This document shows positions 1 through 9,220 of a stretch of DNA of 64,000 nucleotides, piece after piece. The notes beneath the pieces were generated by a model. That model worked only from the letters and a program-made list of their open reading frames with translations, was not told the DNA's origin and made no database searches. How positions within the stretch are numbered: position 1 is the first letter of the stretch; every line of letters starts with the position of its first letter. The DNA is from Enterobacteriaceae bacterium ESL0689 (GTDB lineage: Bacteria > Pseudomonadota > Gammaproteobacteria > Enterobacterales > Enterobacteriaceae): assembly GCA_029433525.1 (NCBI GenBank), contig JAQTIF010000001.1:1488001-1552000 (forward strand), given 5' to 3'. The position numbers and the translations under genes are program-made.

Positions 1-542
1 ATGACGCAGGTATCGCTTACCACGTCAATCCGCGTCTGGTGCGTGGCCTGGATTACTATAATCGTACTGTATTCGAGTGGGTCACCACTACCTTGGGTGC
101 GCAAGGGACAGTCTGTGCGGGAGGCCGTTATGATGGTCTGGTAGCGCAACTGGGAGGACGGGAAACGCCCGCCGTCGGTTTTGCTATGGGGCTGGAACGT
201 CTGGTATTGCTGGTTCAGGCGGTCAATCCTGAATTTAGTGCTGATCCGGTGGTGGATGTCTACCTGGTCGCCAGTGGTGCAGATACTCAGTTTGTCGCAA
301 TGCGCCTGGCTGAGCGGCTTCGTGATGAGTTACCGGGGATCAAATTAATGGTTAATCACGGTGGCGGCAACTTTAAGAAACAGTTTGCCCGCGCGGATAA
401 ATGGGGAGCGTGTGTGGCGCTGGTTATTGGCGAGTCAGAAATAGCAACCGATAATGTAGTGGTCAAAGATCTACGTTCAGGTCAGCAAACTACCGTCACC
501 CAGGATAATATCGCTGCGCATTTACTGGCGATTTTAGGTTAA
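1..542 (+). CDS. hisS: Histidyl-tRNA synthetase, C-terminal part (5' end outside window)
   Basis: Class II aminoacyl-tRNA synthetase that charges tRNA-His in the cytoplasm. Only the last ~180 codons are present; the frame is open from base 3. The motif [13 protein letters not shown] and the glycine-rich GGRYDGL and GFAMGLERL stretches are HisRS catalytic-core signatures (histidine-binding loop and class II motif 3). The rest is the anticodon-binding domain, with [19 protein letters not shown] and a VKDLRSG ending. It stops at TAA 540-542, and yfgM begins 33 bp downstream behind an AGGAG site, as in the E. coli hisS-yfgM-bamB order. No internal disruption is seen. Confidence 0.97.
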   Translation, partial: DAGIAYHVNPRLVRGLDYYNRTVFEWVTTTLGAQGTVCAGGRYDGLVAQLGGRETPAVGFAMGLERLVLLVQAVNPEFSADPVVDVYLVASGADTQFVAMRLAERLRDELPGIKLMVNHGGGNFKKQFARADKWGACVALVIGESEIATDNVVVKDLRSGQQTTVTQDNIAAHLLAILG

Positions 543-575
543 TTCCCGCAGATCCTGAATCAGGAGAAGGAAAAC

Positions 576-1196
576 GTGGAAACGTATAATAACGAACATG
601 ATCAGATCGAAGCCCTGAAGTATTTTTTTATCGATAACGGTAAAGCATTAGCGATTGGCGCGATTATCGGTATTGCTGCGCTGGTGGGCTGGCGCTACTG
701 GAGTACTTATCAACAGGATTCGGCGAGAGAAGCCTCGCTCGCCTATGAAAAAGTCACTTCTGCGCTTGCCTCGGATAAACCAGAAGCGGTGAAGATGGCG
801 AGCCAGTTTGTGGCCGATAACAAAAACAGTTACGGTGCTTTCGCCTCGCTGAAACTGGCGCAGTATTTTGGCGATAAAAATGACTGGCAAAATGCTGAGA
901 AACAGCTTCAGCAAGGTTTAGCGGCGGTGTCAGATGACAATCTGCATGCGATTATTGCGATACGTCTTGCGCGCGTACAACAGCAGTTGAAAAAAGCGGA
1001 TGACGCGCAGAAAACGCTTGATAGTATTAAAAGTGCGGGCTGGGAGGCGAGGGTTGCTGATCTGCGTGGCGATATTCTGCTGAATAAAGGCGATAAGCAA
1101 GGGGCTCGCGCTGCCTGGGAAGAGGGTGTCAAAAATAGCGTTTCCCCGCAGTTCAGTGAAGTTATGCTGATGAAAATTAATAATTTAGCCATCTGA
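576..1196 (+). CDS. yfgM: YfgM, ancillary SecYEG translocon subunit / periplasmic chaperone partner
   Basis: Inner-membrane protein that associates with SecYEG and PpiD to help envelope protein folding. The 206 residues match the E. coli length. There is a short cytoplasmic N-terminus, one transmembrane segment at about residues 23-41 (GKALAIGAIIGIAALVGW), then a periplasmic TPR-like domain rich in alanine and glutamine repeats (PF09976 type). The start is GTG at 576, preceded by CAGGAGAAGG. It sits between hisS and bamB, with 9 bp to the bamB ATG, so it is probably cotranscribed with bamB. Confidence 0.95.
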   Translation: METYNNEHDQIEALKYFFIDNGKALAIGAIIGIAALVGWRYWSTYQQDSAREASLAYEKVTSALASDKPEAVKMASQFVADNKNSYGAFASLKLAQYFGDKNDWQNAEKQLQQGLAAVSDDNLHAIIAIRLARVQQQLKKADDAQKTLDSIKSAGWEARVADLRGDILLNKGDKQGARAAWEEGVKNSVSPQFSEVMLMKINNLAI

Positions 1197-1205
1197 GAGG
1201 GCGTG

Positions 1206-2384
1206 ATGCGATTGCGTAAATTACTTTTACCAGGGCTGCTTTCCATTAGCTTATTAAGCGGTTGTTCGTTGTTTAATAGCGAAGAAGATGTGGTAAAAAT
1301 GTCGCCTCTGCCATCGGTGACGAATCAGTTCACCCCCTCTACCGCCTGGAGCACATCGGTAGGTCATGGCACTGGTGAGTTTTACTCCAGTCTGCATCCG
1401 GCTTTCGCCGATGGCATCATTTATGCCGCAGATCGTAACGGTACGGTCAGCGCGCTGAATACCGGTGATGGTAAAGCGATATGGTCGGTTAACCTGGCTG
1501 AAAAAGAGGGCTGGTTTTCGCGCCAGTCAGCACTGCTTTCTGGTGGGCTGACGGTCTCCGGTGGTCATATCTATGTTGGCAGCGAAAAAGCACAGCTGTA
1601 TGCATTGAACACCAGCGACGGTAGCGTTGCCTGGCAGACAAAGGTGGCTGGCGAAGCGCTTTCCCGGCCGGTAGTCAGCGATGGCATGGTGCTGGTTCAT
1701 ACCAGTAATGGCCAGCTTCAGGCGCTGAACACCGCCGATGGCACCGTACAGTGGACGGTCAATCTCGATATGCCAGCGCTTTCTCTGCGTGGTGAGTCGG
1801 CACCGGCCGTCGCTTATGGTGCAGCGATTGTCGGTGGCGATAATGGCCGTGTCAGTGCGGTACTGATGCAGCAGGGGCAGATTATCTGGCAGCAGCGCAT
1901 TTCGCAGGCCAGTGGAATAACAGAAATCGATCGCCTGAACGATGTTGACACCACCCCTGTGGTGGTCAATGGTGTTATTTATGCGCTGGCCTACAATGGT
2001 AATCTGGTGGCGCTCGATTTACGTAGTGGGCAAATTATCTGGAAGCGTGAGCTGGGTTCCGTCAGCGATTTTATTGTCGATGGTAATCGTATCTATCTGG
2101 TCGATCAGAATGATCGTTTACTGGCACTGAGCACTGAAGGCGGCATCACAATATGGACACAGAGCGACCTTCTGCATCGCTTGCTGACCGCACCGGTGTT
2201 GTATAATGGTTATCTGGTGGTCGGTGATGGCGAAGGCTATCTGCACTGGCTAAGTGCCCAGGATGGTCACTTTGTCGCTCAGCAGAAAGTCGACAGTTCC
2301 GGTTTTCATAGTCAGCCGATCGTCGCCGAAGGTCAATTGCTGATCCAGGCACGAGATGGCACGCTGTATGCGATGACGCATTAA
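1206..2384 (+). CDS. bamB: BamB, outer-membrane protein assembly lipoprotein
   Basis: Lipoprotein of the BAM complex that supports beta-barrel insertion into the outer membrane. From ATG 1206 it is 392 residues, the E. coli size; a GTG three bases upstream would add one residue. A lipoprotein signal ends in LLSGC (cysteine at about residue 19). The rest is an eight-bladed beta-propeller of PQQ-like repeats (ALNTSDGSVAWQTKV, ALNTADGTVQW, ALDLRSGQIIWKRELG). It follows yfgM closely and is followed by a strong terminator, ending the hisS-yfgM-bamB unit. Confidence 0.97.
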   Translation: MRLRKLLLPGLLSISLLSGCSLFNSEEDVVKMSPLPSVTNQFTPSTAWSTSVGHGTGEFYSSLHPAFADGIIYAADRNGTVSALNTGDGKAIWSVNLAEKEGWFSRQSALLSGGLTVSGGHIYVGSEKAQLYALNTSDGSVAWQTKVAGEALSRPVVSDGMVLVHTSNGQLQALNTADGTVQWTVNLDMPALSLRGESAPAVAYGAAIVGGDNGRVSAVLMQQGQIIWQQRISQASGITEIDRLNDVDTTPVVVNGVIYALAYNGNLVALDLRSGQIIWKRELGSVSDFIVDGNRIYLVDQNDRLLALSTEGGITIWTQSDLLHRLLTAPVLYNGYLVVGDGEGYLHWLSAQDGHFVAQQKVDSSGFHSQPIVAEGQLLIQARDGTLYAMTH

Positions 2385-2409
2385 TCAGTCTGGCAGTGAT
2401 ATGAATGCG

Positions 2410-2440
2410 AAACGGCCCCTGACAGACAGGGGCCGTTTTA
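2410..2440 (+). terminator. Rho-independent terminator after bamB
   Basis: A perfect 11-bp stem, AAACGGCCCCT (2410-2420) with AGGGGCCGTTT (2428-2438), has a 7-base loop and is followed by a T-rich stretch. It lies 26 bp after the bamB stop and separates that unit from der. Confidence 0.9.
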
Positions 2441-2499
2441 TACTGTTTTTGATAACGTCGGTTAATGACGTTGCTTAGTGATTTGATGAGGCTTTTAAC

Positions 2500-3975
2500 A
2501 TGATACCAGTGGTCGCGCTTGTCGGGCGCCCTAATGTTGGGAAATCCACGCTTTTTAACCGCTTAACGCGGACTCGTGATGCGCTGGTCGCGGATTTCCC
2601 TGGGCTGACTCGCGATCGTAAATATGGTCGTGCTGAGGTCGATGGTTGCGAATTTATCTGCATCGATACCGGGGGTATCGAAGGAACAGAAGAGGGCGTG
2701 GAAAGCCGTATGGCGGAACAGTCGCTACTGGCGATTGAAGAAGCGGATGTGGTGCTGTTTATGGTGGACGCCCGTGCCGGACTGATGCCCGCCGATATTG
2801 CCATCGCGAAACATCTGCGTGCCCGCGAAAAGCCAACTTTTCTGGTAGCCAACAAAACCGATGGTATTGACGCCGATCAGGCAATAGCCGATTTCTGGTC
2901 ACTGGGGCTGGGGGATATCCATCCTATTGCGGCATCACATGGTCGCGGAGTGACCAGTTTGCTGGAACAAGTGCTTCTGCCCTGGATGGCGGAGCAAAAT
3001 TCAGGCGATCAGTCAGCTGAAGAGGAAGATCTGACTGGATTAACGATGCAGCAATATGATGAAGAGAGTGAAGCGGCGGAGGAAGCGTTTAATCCACAGG
3101 ATTTGCCGATCAAACTGGCGATTGTTGGTCGTCCAAATGTCGGGAAATCGACATTAACTAATCGTATTCTGGGTGAAGATCGGGTGGTGGTTTACGATAT
3201 GCCGGGGACGACCCGTGATAGCATCTATATTCCCATGCAGCGCGATGATCGTGAATATGTATTGATCGATACGGCGGGCGTGCGTAAACGTGGAAAAATC
3301 ACCGAGACAGTAGAAAAATTCTCGGTGATCAAAACACTGCAGGCAATAGAAGATGCAAATGTGGTGTTACTGGTGATTGATGCACGGGAAGGGATTTCTG
3401 ACCAGGATCTCTCATTGCTGAGTTTTATCCTCAACAGTGGCCGTTCACTGGTGATTGTGGTCAACAAGTGGGACGGCCTGAGTCAGGAAGTTAAGCAACA
3501 GGTGAAGGAAACACTGGATTTCCGGCTGGGTTTTATCGATTTTGCCCGTGTGCATTTTATTTCTGCGTTGCATGGTAGCGGCGTGGGGAATCTGTTTGAG
3601 TCGGTAAAAGAGGCTTATGACAGCGCGACGAACCGTGTCGGGACAGCCATCCTGACCCGGATTATGACAATGGCAGCGGAAGAACATCAGCCGCCGCTGG
3701 TGCGTGGGCGACGGGTAAAACTGAAATACGCACATGCCGGAGGCTACAATCCACCGATTGTGGTGATACATGGTAATCAGGTGAATGATTTACCCGATTC
3801 TTACCGGCGTTATCTGATGAACTATTTCCGTAAATCACTGAAAGTCATGGGAACACCTATTCGCATTCGTTTTAAGGAAGGCGAAAATCCCTTTGCCGGT
3901 AAGCGCAATACACTGACGCCTAATCAGCTACGTAAACGTAAACGCTTGATTAAACATATCAAAAAGGGCAAATAG
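2500..3975 (+). CDS. der: Der (EngA), double-domain ribosome-assembly GTPase
   Basis: Essential GTPase for late 50S subunit assembly. The 491 residues carry two tandem G domains: P-loops GRPNVGKS at residues 9-16 and again at about 210-217, switch II DTGG and DTAG, and NKxD elements NKTD and NKWD. Between them is the acidic linker typical of enterobacterial Der ([11 protein letters not shown]). The C-terminal KH-like domain ends in the basic tail [14 protein letters not shown]. In E. coli, yfgJ and xseA follow; here the next gene is rna on the other strand, so a rearrangement junction lies just downstream. Confidence 0.97.
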   Translation: MIPVVALVGRPNVGKSTLFNRLTRTRDALVADFPGLTRDRKYGRAEVDGCEFICIDTGGIEGTEEGVESRMAEQSLLAIEEADVVLFMVDARAGLMPADIAIAKHLRAREKPTFLVANKTDGIDADQAIADFWSLGLGDIHPIAASHGRGVTSLLEQVLLPWMAEQNSGDQSAEEEDLTGLTMQQYDEESEAAEEAFNPQDLPIKLAIVGRPNVGKSTLTNRILGEDRVVVYDMPGTTRDSIYIPMQRDDREYVLIDTAGVRKRGKITETVEKFSVIKTLQAIEDANVVLLVIDAREGISDQDLSLLSFILNSGRSLVIVVNKWDGLSQEVKQQVKETLDFRLGFIDFARVHFISALHGSGVGNLFESVKEAYDSATNRVGTAILTRIMTMAAEEHQPPLVRGRRVKLKYAHAGGYNPPIVVIHGNQVNDLPDSYRRYLMNYFRKSLKVMGTPIRIRFKEGENPFAGKRNTLTPNQLRKRKRLIKHIKKGK

Positions 3976-4020
3976 CCCCCCATGCCAGGCAGCGCCACGG
4001 ATCAATAACCGCAATGATGA

Positions 4021-4040
4021 CATCTGCCCGTAGGCAGATG
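4021..4040. terminator. Possible shared hairpin between convergent der and rna
   Basis: A perfect 8-bp stem, CATCTGCC/GGCAGATG, has a CGTA tetraloop between two converging genes. Neither side has a clear T-run, so termination is inferred from position only. Confidence 0.4.
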
Positions 4041-4071
4041 ATAAACGCAGGTGATTTTTGTTCTCGTGGTG

Positions 4072-4878
4072 CTAGCGGTCTGCCGGATCAACCATGAATC
4101 GTTCGCCACAATTTCCCCGATCAAACTGCGGCTGAAATGAATGGTCTGTCAGTGGCGCATTGATGGCAGTGGCTTTAATAAAGACCTGGATCCCGGTCAG
4201 ATGAGCGGGATAACCGTGACAGATCAGTTTAAAGGCGTTGACGCTGTGTTCGCCATAAACCCCGGCTACGGTAACATCAAAAGTTTCACGATCGATATAT
4301 TGGCCATAATAGTGGGTCAGCAGCGTACCCAGCGGGCTGTGCTTTATTTCATCATCAAATCTGATCATCGTGGCAAAATAAGCGTCCGGATCGAAACCAA
4401 AACAGACACCATGTTTAGCATATTCATAGCGCTCAAGACATGAACCGGCGCCAGCCCCCGGCATCACTTTACTGAGTTGACGCATGATTTCCGCTGACAC
4501 TCCCGTGTCTGCGGCCTGGCATTTATCGCGCGATCTCACCTCTGGCATATCAGGCACAGGACGGGCGGCACAACCAAAACGTCGCCAGCGTCGCTGATCG
4601 ACCCCATAAGCCGCAACAGATTCAGGTAAATCTGGCCATAAACCGTGCACGCTAAGCAGGTCAGTGGTATGGGATAACTGGCCGGGTGAGCGGCACTCCG
4701 CTGGCGGCTGGATCATCGCCTGATGATTCATGCTATGGCAGAACCCCGCTTGCCAGGAGAGGGCAAGGACATAATGATTAAAATCGCTATATTGTGTGGC
4801 AATAAGGGGAGTGGCGCTCAGTGGTGCGGAGATAAGCAAAAAAACGATAGCAATGAGATTGTTATTAGCCATATTCAT
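4072..4878 (-). CDS. rna: Ribonuclease I, periplasmic RNase T2-family enzyme
   Basis: Periplasmic broad-specificity endoribonuclease that yields 2',3'-cyclic phosphates. The 268 residues equal the E. coli RNase I length. The N-terminus is a hydrophobic export signal (NNNLIAIVFLLISAPLSATP). The two RNase T2 catalytic boxes are present: VHGLWPDLP (CAS I) and LERYEYAKHGVCFGFD (CAS II), each with its histidine. Paired cysteines (CHSMN, CRSPG, CAARP, CLERY) fit the disulfide-rich fold. The start is ATG 4878; an ATG two codons in (4872) is equally possible. It is divergent from the IS/pagP side. Confidence 0.95.
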   Translation of the reverse strand: MNMANNNLIAIVFLLISAPLSATPLIATQYSDFNHYVLALSWQAGFCHSMNHQAMIQPPAECRSPGQLSHTTDLLSVHGLWPDLPESVAAYGVDQRRWRRFGCAARPVPDMPEVRSRDKCQAADTGVSAEIMRQLSKVMPGAGAGSCLERYEYAKHGVCFGFDPDAYFATMIRFDDEIKHSPLGTLLTHYYGQYIDRETFDVTVAGVYGEHSVNAFKLICHGYPAHLTGIQVFIKATAINAPLTDHSFQPQFDRGNCGERFMVDPADR

Positions 4879-5146
4879 TCTTTGTTATAAACAAACAGTC
4901 AATGATCAAAACATAAAAGGGTACGGTCAGGGTGAGCATACTTTTCGCCTGCCATGAAGACAAGGTACTATAGTCACGCTTGCCAGACAGGCGCTCTGAG
5001 ATGCCAGCGATCTATTTCGGCTGAGAATATTCTATTCACTATTTTAGTGCCGTGGCGCAAGTGACTCAGAATATAGACTAGGGTGTGTCCCGTAACTATT
5101 TTTTGTACAATCTGGTATCTGTCTCACTACAGGAAGTCCTTTAGAT

Positions 5147-5991
5147 ATGGCTCGCTACGATTTCCCGGATGAGGCGTGGGCACTGATTTCTCCCATGCTA
5201 CCACCTGAAAAAGCCTCTTCCAGAGGGGGACGCCCTTATTTTTCTCACAGACACGTCATGAATGGCATATTCTGGATCCTTTGTTCCGGTGCCCCATGGC
5301 GGGATTTACCTGAACGTTACGGCTGCTGGAAAACGATATATAACCGTTTTAACCGGTGGTCAAAAAGTGGCGTAATGAACAGTATTTTCAATAAATTACT
5401 TCAGATACTTGATGAAAAATCGTTGATTGACTGGGATGTCATCGCACTTGACGGAAGTAACATCAGGGCCCTGAAAGCGGCTGCGGGTGCAAAAAAAAAT
5501 ATCCCGATGACTCAGATGACCATGGGCTGGGTCGCTCACGCGGCGGCTTTGGCACCAAAATCCATCTGGCAACAGATGGTACAGGATTACCCTTAAGTTT
5601 CTGCCTGAGCGGTGGGCAGGCTCACGAAAGTCAGTACGCAAAACCCTTACTCAGACAAATCGGTGTTATTCGAAAAAGTGGTTGTCTGAAGTCGCGCCCC
5701 AAAGCTGTGCTGGCGGATAAAGGATACTCAGGCAGTAATCTTCGTATTTATTTAAAAACGAAGGGAATAAAGGCAGTTATTCCTTTCAAATCAAACGAAA
5801 AAGCAAGCCGTGATGGTCGTCGAGCGCTGGATCGTCAGTTATATAAAAAGCGCAATGTGGTGGAACGCTGCTTTGCAATACTGAAAGAAAACCGTCGAAT
5901 AGCCACGCGCTCAGAAAAAATAGCCAGAAACTATCTGAGCATGCTAAAACTGGGGGCAATCAGGTTGTTTTTAAGGCGCTTGTTAGGTTAA
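5147..5991 (+). CDS. IS5-family DDE transposase, orfA/orfB joined by -1 frameshift
   Basis: The first frame (5147-5596, 149 aa) starts MARYDFPDEAW with a DUF4096-type N-terminal domain. It ends soon after the A9 run at 5491-5499, past which its translation no longer resembles transposase. The -1 frame from that run reads KKKYPDDSDDHGLGRSRGGF and continues open through LADKGYSG to the stop at 5991, giving a fused product of about 281 residues. DDE residues: D in VIALDGSNIRA, D in LADKGYSG and E in NVVERCFAILKENRR. Frameshifted expression is known in several IS5-family groups, so this is probably programmed rather than decay, though an indel in the run cannot be excluded. Confidence 0.85.
5491..5499 (+). 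other. A9 slippery sequence for transposase frameshift
   Basis: Nine consecutive A residues lie inside the transposase gene. Frame 0 reads GCA AAA AAA AAT; the -1 frame reads AAA AAA AAA TAT and then continues as conserved transposase sequence. A run of this length supports ribosomal -1 slippage or transcriptional slippage. Confidence 0.75.
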
Positions 5992-6048
5992 AGGACACAG
6001 CCTAATATTATTTTAATCTTTCTGGAAATAGATATTGGTGATAATACC

Positions 6049-6624
6049 GTGCTGAAAAAAAATCAGGCTTTAACTTATTTATTTGTTTTTACATGTTTTT
6101 TGTTATCCTGTCACCAGGCAGTTGCCTCATTTTCCTCGACTCTCCGTGAAGGTTACAATACATTAAGCGATAACATTGAAAAAACGTGGCAGCACGATGA
6201 GCACTACGATTTATATCTCCCGGCGATTACATGGCATGCCCGCTTTGCCTATGACAGACAAAAAATCGATAAATATAACGAACGTCCGTGGGGAGCCGGA
6301 GGAGGAATTTCACGCTGGGATGATAAAGGGAACTGGCATGGTCTGTACTTAATGGCCTTTAAAGACTCTTTTAATAAATGGGAACCGATAGGCGGTTATG
6401 GCTGGGAGAAAAACTGGTATCCCCTCGCCGATAATCATTTTCGTCTGGGCTTGGGTTATACCGTAGGGGTGACGGCACGTCATAACTGGCGCTATATTCC
6501 GGTGCCATTAGCCTTACCGTTAGCGTCTGTGGGTTATGGGCCGGTAACTTTCCAGATGACCTATATCCCAGGCACCTATAACAATGGCAATGTCTGCTTT
6601 GCCTGGGCGCGTATCCAGTTTTAA
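6049..6624 (+). CDS. pagP: PagP, lipid A palmitoyltransferase
   Basis: Outer-membrane enzyme that moves palmitate from phospholipid to lipid A, giving resistance to cationic peptides. The 191 residues contain a signal peptide (about residues 1-26, ending QAVAS) and the 8-strand barrel. Catalytic residues are visible: the His in [12 protein letters not shown] and the Asp-Ser pair in AFKDSFNKW. The ending [18 protein letters not shown] has the aromatic C-terminal signature of outer-membrane proteins. Start GTG 6049 is chosen because it gives a full signal peptide. Only 46 bp separate it from the IS right end, so its native upstream control region has been displaced. Confidence 0.95.
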   Translation: MLKKNQALTYLFVFTCFLLSCHQAVASFSSTLREGYNTLSDNIEKTWQHDEHYDLYLPAITWHARFAYDRQKIDKYNERPWGAGGGISRWDDKGNWHGLYLMAFKDSFNKWEPIGGYGWEKNWYPLADNHFRLGLGYTVGVTARHNWRYIPVPLALPLASVGYGPVTFQMTYIPGTYNNGNVCFAWARIQF

Positions 6625-6819
6625 CGATATTCGCTATATCTTAGTCATAAATGAAATAAGTGCATTTTCTGTGTAAAAACAGTAAATAAAATGCGATCAG
6701 CTGAAAAAATATAGACTTTTGTCATTTTTTAGTAAACTTTGGCTGGACAAAAAGTACGACAATTGATGTACTGACGCTTGGCATAATACTGATGTCGTTT
6801 TTCATAAAAGGTAATTTTG

Positions 6820-7029
6820 ATGTCTAAGATTAAAGGTAGCGTTAAGTGGTTTAATGAGTCCAAAGGATTCGGTTTCATTACGCCTGAAGATGGCAGTAAA
6901 GATGTGTTTGTTCATTTCTCTGCCATTCAGTCCAATGGTTTTAAAACTCTGGCGGAAGGTCAGCGCGTAGAGTTCGAAATTACTAGCGGTGCCAAAGGAC
7001 CTTCAGCGGCTAACGTCAACGCTATCTGA
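6820..7029 (+). CDS. cspE: CspE, cold-shock-family RNA chaperone and antiterminator
   Basis: Small single-stranded RNA/DNA binding protein that melts RNA structure and acts as a transcription antiterminator. From ATG 6820 it is 69 residues, the exact E. coli CspE size. RNP1 (KGFGFI) and RNP2 (VFVHF) are present. The UTR and promoter region from 6625 is AT-rich (195 bp). It lies between pagP and crcB as in E. coli and is followed by a strong terminator. Confidence 0.97.
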   Translation: MSKIKGSVKWFNESKGFGFITPEDGSKDVFVHFSAIQSNGFKTLAEGQRVEFEITSGAKGPSAANVNAI

Positions 7030-7050
7030 GTATTGTGGCAACAGATATGA

Positions 7051-7075
7051 AAACCCGCATTAGCGGGTTTTTTTG
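7051..7075 (+). terminator. Rho-independent terminator after cspE
   Basis: Stem AAACCCGC/GCGGGTTT (7051-7058, 7063-7070) with an ATTA loop is followed by a run of T to 7074. The opposite strand has four T after the stem, so it may also stop convergent crcB transcripts. Confidence 0.9.
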
Positions 7076-7080
7076 TTCTG

Positions 7081-7464
7081 TTATCGACCCGTAGCATGAG
7101 AAAAGAGCCAGAATCCACTGGCTGTCATGAGCAGTGAGCCCGCCATATTGAGCAGAATATTGAGTAAAGCCCAGTGGATGCGCCCTTGTTGCAGTAGCAG
7201 AAAAACCTCGGAGGAAAATGTTGAAAACGTTGTCAGTCCACCACAAAAACCGGTCGTGATCAGCAGCTTCCACAGCGGATCGATATCAGGCAGACGATGA
7301 AACCACGCCAGCCCGGCACCGATAATCAATGCTCCTGACAGATTCGCGGCGAGCGTGCCAACGGGAATGGCGGTGTGCATCGCATTGAGTTTGATACCTA
7401 ACCACCAGCGCAACAGACTACCGCTACCACCACCAATAAAAATGGCTAACATGAGTCGCAACAC
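7081..7464 (-). CDS. crcB: CrcB/Fluc fluoride channel subunit
   Basis: Inner-membrane fluoride exporter that works as a dual-topology dimer. The 127 residues form four transmembrane helices with the family signatures [13 protein letters not shown] near the N-terminus and [15 protein letters not shown] (the Na+/fluoride-lining helix 3 break). ATG 7464 matches the E. coli start. Gene order cspE-crcB-tatE is as in E. coli. I see no fluoride riboswitch in the 284 bp between crcB and tatE. Confidence 0.95.
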   Translation of the reverse strand: MLRLMLAIFIGGGSGSLLRWWLGIKLNAMHTAIPVGTLAANLSGALIIGAGLAWFHRLPDIDPLWKLLITTGFCGGLTTFSTFSSEVFLLLQQGRIHWALLNILLNMAGSLLMTASGFWLFSHATGR

Positions 7465-7748
7465 TTGTCTCTCCTGCGATTAGCTTCGAATTAGTGACCA
7501 GTTTAATCGTTATCAGTCCGCGCTGGCTACGTATCAGTTATTTGTTAATTGCGCAATATATGTAAAAATAGACAGCTAAAGGGGCGTGCATATCCGGTGA
7601 TATCAGCCACAGGCTGACTTCCTTGTCATGATAGCGGTGTTTTTCAGATAGATTGCTGATGCACATTGTTACAAATTGCTATTGTGTCAATCTGGTAAAT
7701 AGCCGTTAATAGATTAGTTACAGCGTGTTTGAGAGAAAAGGTTGAGTT

Positions 7749-7952
7749 ATGGGTGAGATCAGTATTACCAAATTATTAGTTGTCGCCGCATTGGTTGTGC
7801 TGGTGTTTGGCACCAAAAAATTACGCACCCTCGGTGGGGATCTGGGTTCTGCGATCAAAGGTTTTAAGAAAGCCATGAATGATGACGATAGCGTAAAGCC
7901 AACTCATGTCGAAGAAGAAGCGTCGGCTCAGAAGTTGTCTCATAAAGAGTAA
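7749..7952 (+). CDS. tatE: TatE, minor twin-arginine translocase subunit
   Basis: TatA paralogue that contributes to export of folded proteins. The 67 residues equal E. coli TatE. There is one N-terminal transmembrane helix (about 7-21), the [23 protein letters not shown] amphipathic helix and an acidic, lysine-rich tail ending LSHKE. It is alone on the plus strand between crcB and lipA and followed by its own terminator. Confidence 0.96.
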   Translation: MGEISITKLLVVAALVVLVFGTKKLRTLGGDLGSAIKGFKKAMNDDDSVKPTHVEEEASAQKLSHKE

Positions 7953-8013
7953 CCCAGGGGACGATTGCCGGCGGCCGGTGTCGCAACGCACAGTCTGAAA
8001 AATAACGGCAGTA

Positions 8014-8040
8014 AAAAGCGCCACACACGGCGCTTTTGTT
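8014..8040 (+). terminator. Rho-independent terminator after tatE
   Basis: A perfect 9-bp stem, AAAAGCGCC/GGCGCTTTT (8014-8022, 8029-8037), with loop ACACAC and T-rich 3' side. It is symmetrical enough to serve lipA on the other strand as well. Confidence 0.85.
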
Positions 8041-8107
8041 ATATCGGTTGCACACCAGGTGTATTCGTAATTTGCGATGTGAGCCACCCGCAGCAGGCAG
8101 GCCACTG

Positions 8108-9073
8108 TTATTTCACTTCTACGCCTTTGGCCTGTAAATCAGCATGATAAGATGAGCGCACAAAGGGGCCACAGGCAGCGTGGGTAAATCCCATTGCCAG
8201 TGCTTCGGCTTTCATGGCGGCAAATTCATCCGGACTCACGTAGCGCTGAACAGGCAGATGATGGCGGCTCGGTTGCAGATACTGACCTAAGGTTAACATC
8301 GTCACCCCGTGGCGACGGAGATCGCGCATCACAGCAATAATCTCTTCGTTGGTCTCACCAAGCCCGGTCATCAATCCCGATTTAGTCGGAATATCCGGAT
8401 GTGCTTGTTTAAATTGTGCCAGAAGTTTCAGTGACCAGTGATAATCAGCGCCAGGGCGAATCTGACGATACAGACGGGGCACATTTTCCAGGTTGTGATT
8501 GAAGACATCCGGTGGGGCAGATTTGAGAATAGCCAGTGCCCGATCCATCCGTCCGCGAAAATCAGGCACCAGGGTTTCAATTTTAATCGCCGGATTTTTT
8601 TCACGGATGGCGGTAATGCAATCGGCAAAGTGTTGCGCGCCGCCATCACGCAGATCATCACGGTCAACGGAAGTGACAACCACATAGCGCAATCCCATAT
8701 CAGCGATGGTTTGCGCCATTTTTTGTGGCTCGTCAGGATCCGGGCTAAGCGGGCGTCCATGTGCCACATCACAGAACGGACAACGACGGGTACAGATTGC
8801 GCCGAGGATCATAAAAGTGGCCGTTCCGTGATTAAAGCACTCCGCAAGGTTAGGGCAGGAGGCCTCTTCGCAGACTGAGTGCAAGCCATTTTTACGCATT
8901 GCTGATTTAATCCCCTGAATACGGGAAGAGTCAGCAGGCAGTTTTATTTTCATCCATTCCGGTTTTCTGAGCAGGGTTTCACGCTCCGTCACGACATTTT
9001 TCACCGGAATAAGAGCCATTTTATCAGCATCGCGGTACTTGACCCCGCGTTCCATTACAATAGGTTTACTCAT
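8108..9073 (-). CDS. lipA: Lipoyl synthase, radical SAM [4Fe-4S] enzyme
   Basis: Inserts two sulfur atoms into the octanoyl group on lipoyl domains. The 321 residues equal the E. coli length. Both cluster motifs are intact: C68, C73, C79 (auxiliary, sacrificial cluster) and C94-x3-C98-x2-C101 (radical SAM). The C-terminal RSSYHAD serine that ligates the auxiliary cluster is present. It lies downstream of lipB on the same strand. The LysR gene ybeF that separates them in E. coli is absent; only 147 bp of AT-rich DNA lies between. Confidence 0.97.
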   Translation of the reverse strand: MSKPIVMERGVKYRDADKMALIPVKNVVTERETLLRKPEWMKIKLPADSSRIQGIKSAMRKNGLHSVCEEASCPNLAECFNHGTATFMILGAICTRRCPFCDVAHGRPLSPDPDEPQKMAQTIADMGLRYVVVTSVDRDDLRDGGAQHFADCITAIREKNPAIKIETLVPDFRGRMDRALAILKSAPPDVFNHNLENVPRLYRQIRPGADYHWSLKLLAQFKQAHPDIPTKSGLMTGLGETNEEIIAVMRDLRRHGVTMLTLGQYLQPSRHHLPVQRYVSPDEFAAMKAEALAMGFTHAACGPFVRSSYHADLQAKGVEVK

Positions 9074-9220
9074 AGTATGCCTGTTGGTTTCCGTTGCAGA
9101 TAAGAGAAAAAAGCTAACTAATTCAAATAGCTATTGAAAATGTAAACTATTTTTTAATAAAAAGGGCAGTATAGCATTGATAGCCGCGCGTCTGCTGAAT
9201 AAAAACAGCATGATGGTGAT

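Larger units (their letters stand above)
5081..6002 (+). mobile_element. IS5-family insertion sequence (IS427-like group), 922 bp
   Basis: The element is bounded by imperfect terminal inverted repeats: left GGGTGTGTCCCGTAACTA (from 5081) and right, read inward, GGCTGTGTCCTTTAACCTA (ending 6002). Both ends are flanked by TA (5079-5080 and 6003-6004), consistent with a 2-bp target duplication. It encodes one transposase split over two frames that joins at an A9 slippery run. Size, ends, TA duplication and the DUF4096-type transposase N-terminus fit the IS427 group of the IS5 family. It looks complete and potentially active. It sits between rna and pagP, 46 bp upstream of the pagP start. Confidence 0.9.

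Noticed and set aside
5081-6002. IS regarded as a dead element because its transposase is in two pieces
   Set aside because: The break coincides with an A9 slippery run and both halves are otherwise intact, so programmed frameshifting is the better explanation.
7465-7748. Fluoride riboswitch upstream of crcB
   Set aside because: Searched by eye on the minus strand for the GGNGAUGG / CGCC pseudoknot pattern; nothing convincing was present.
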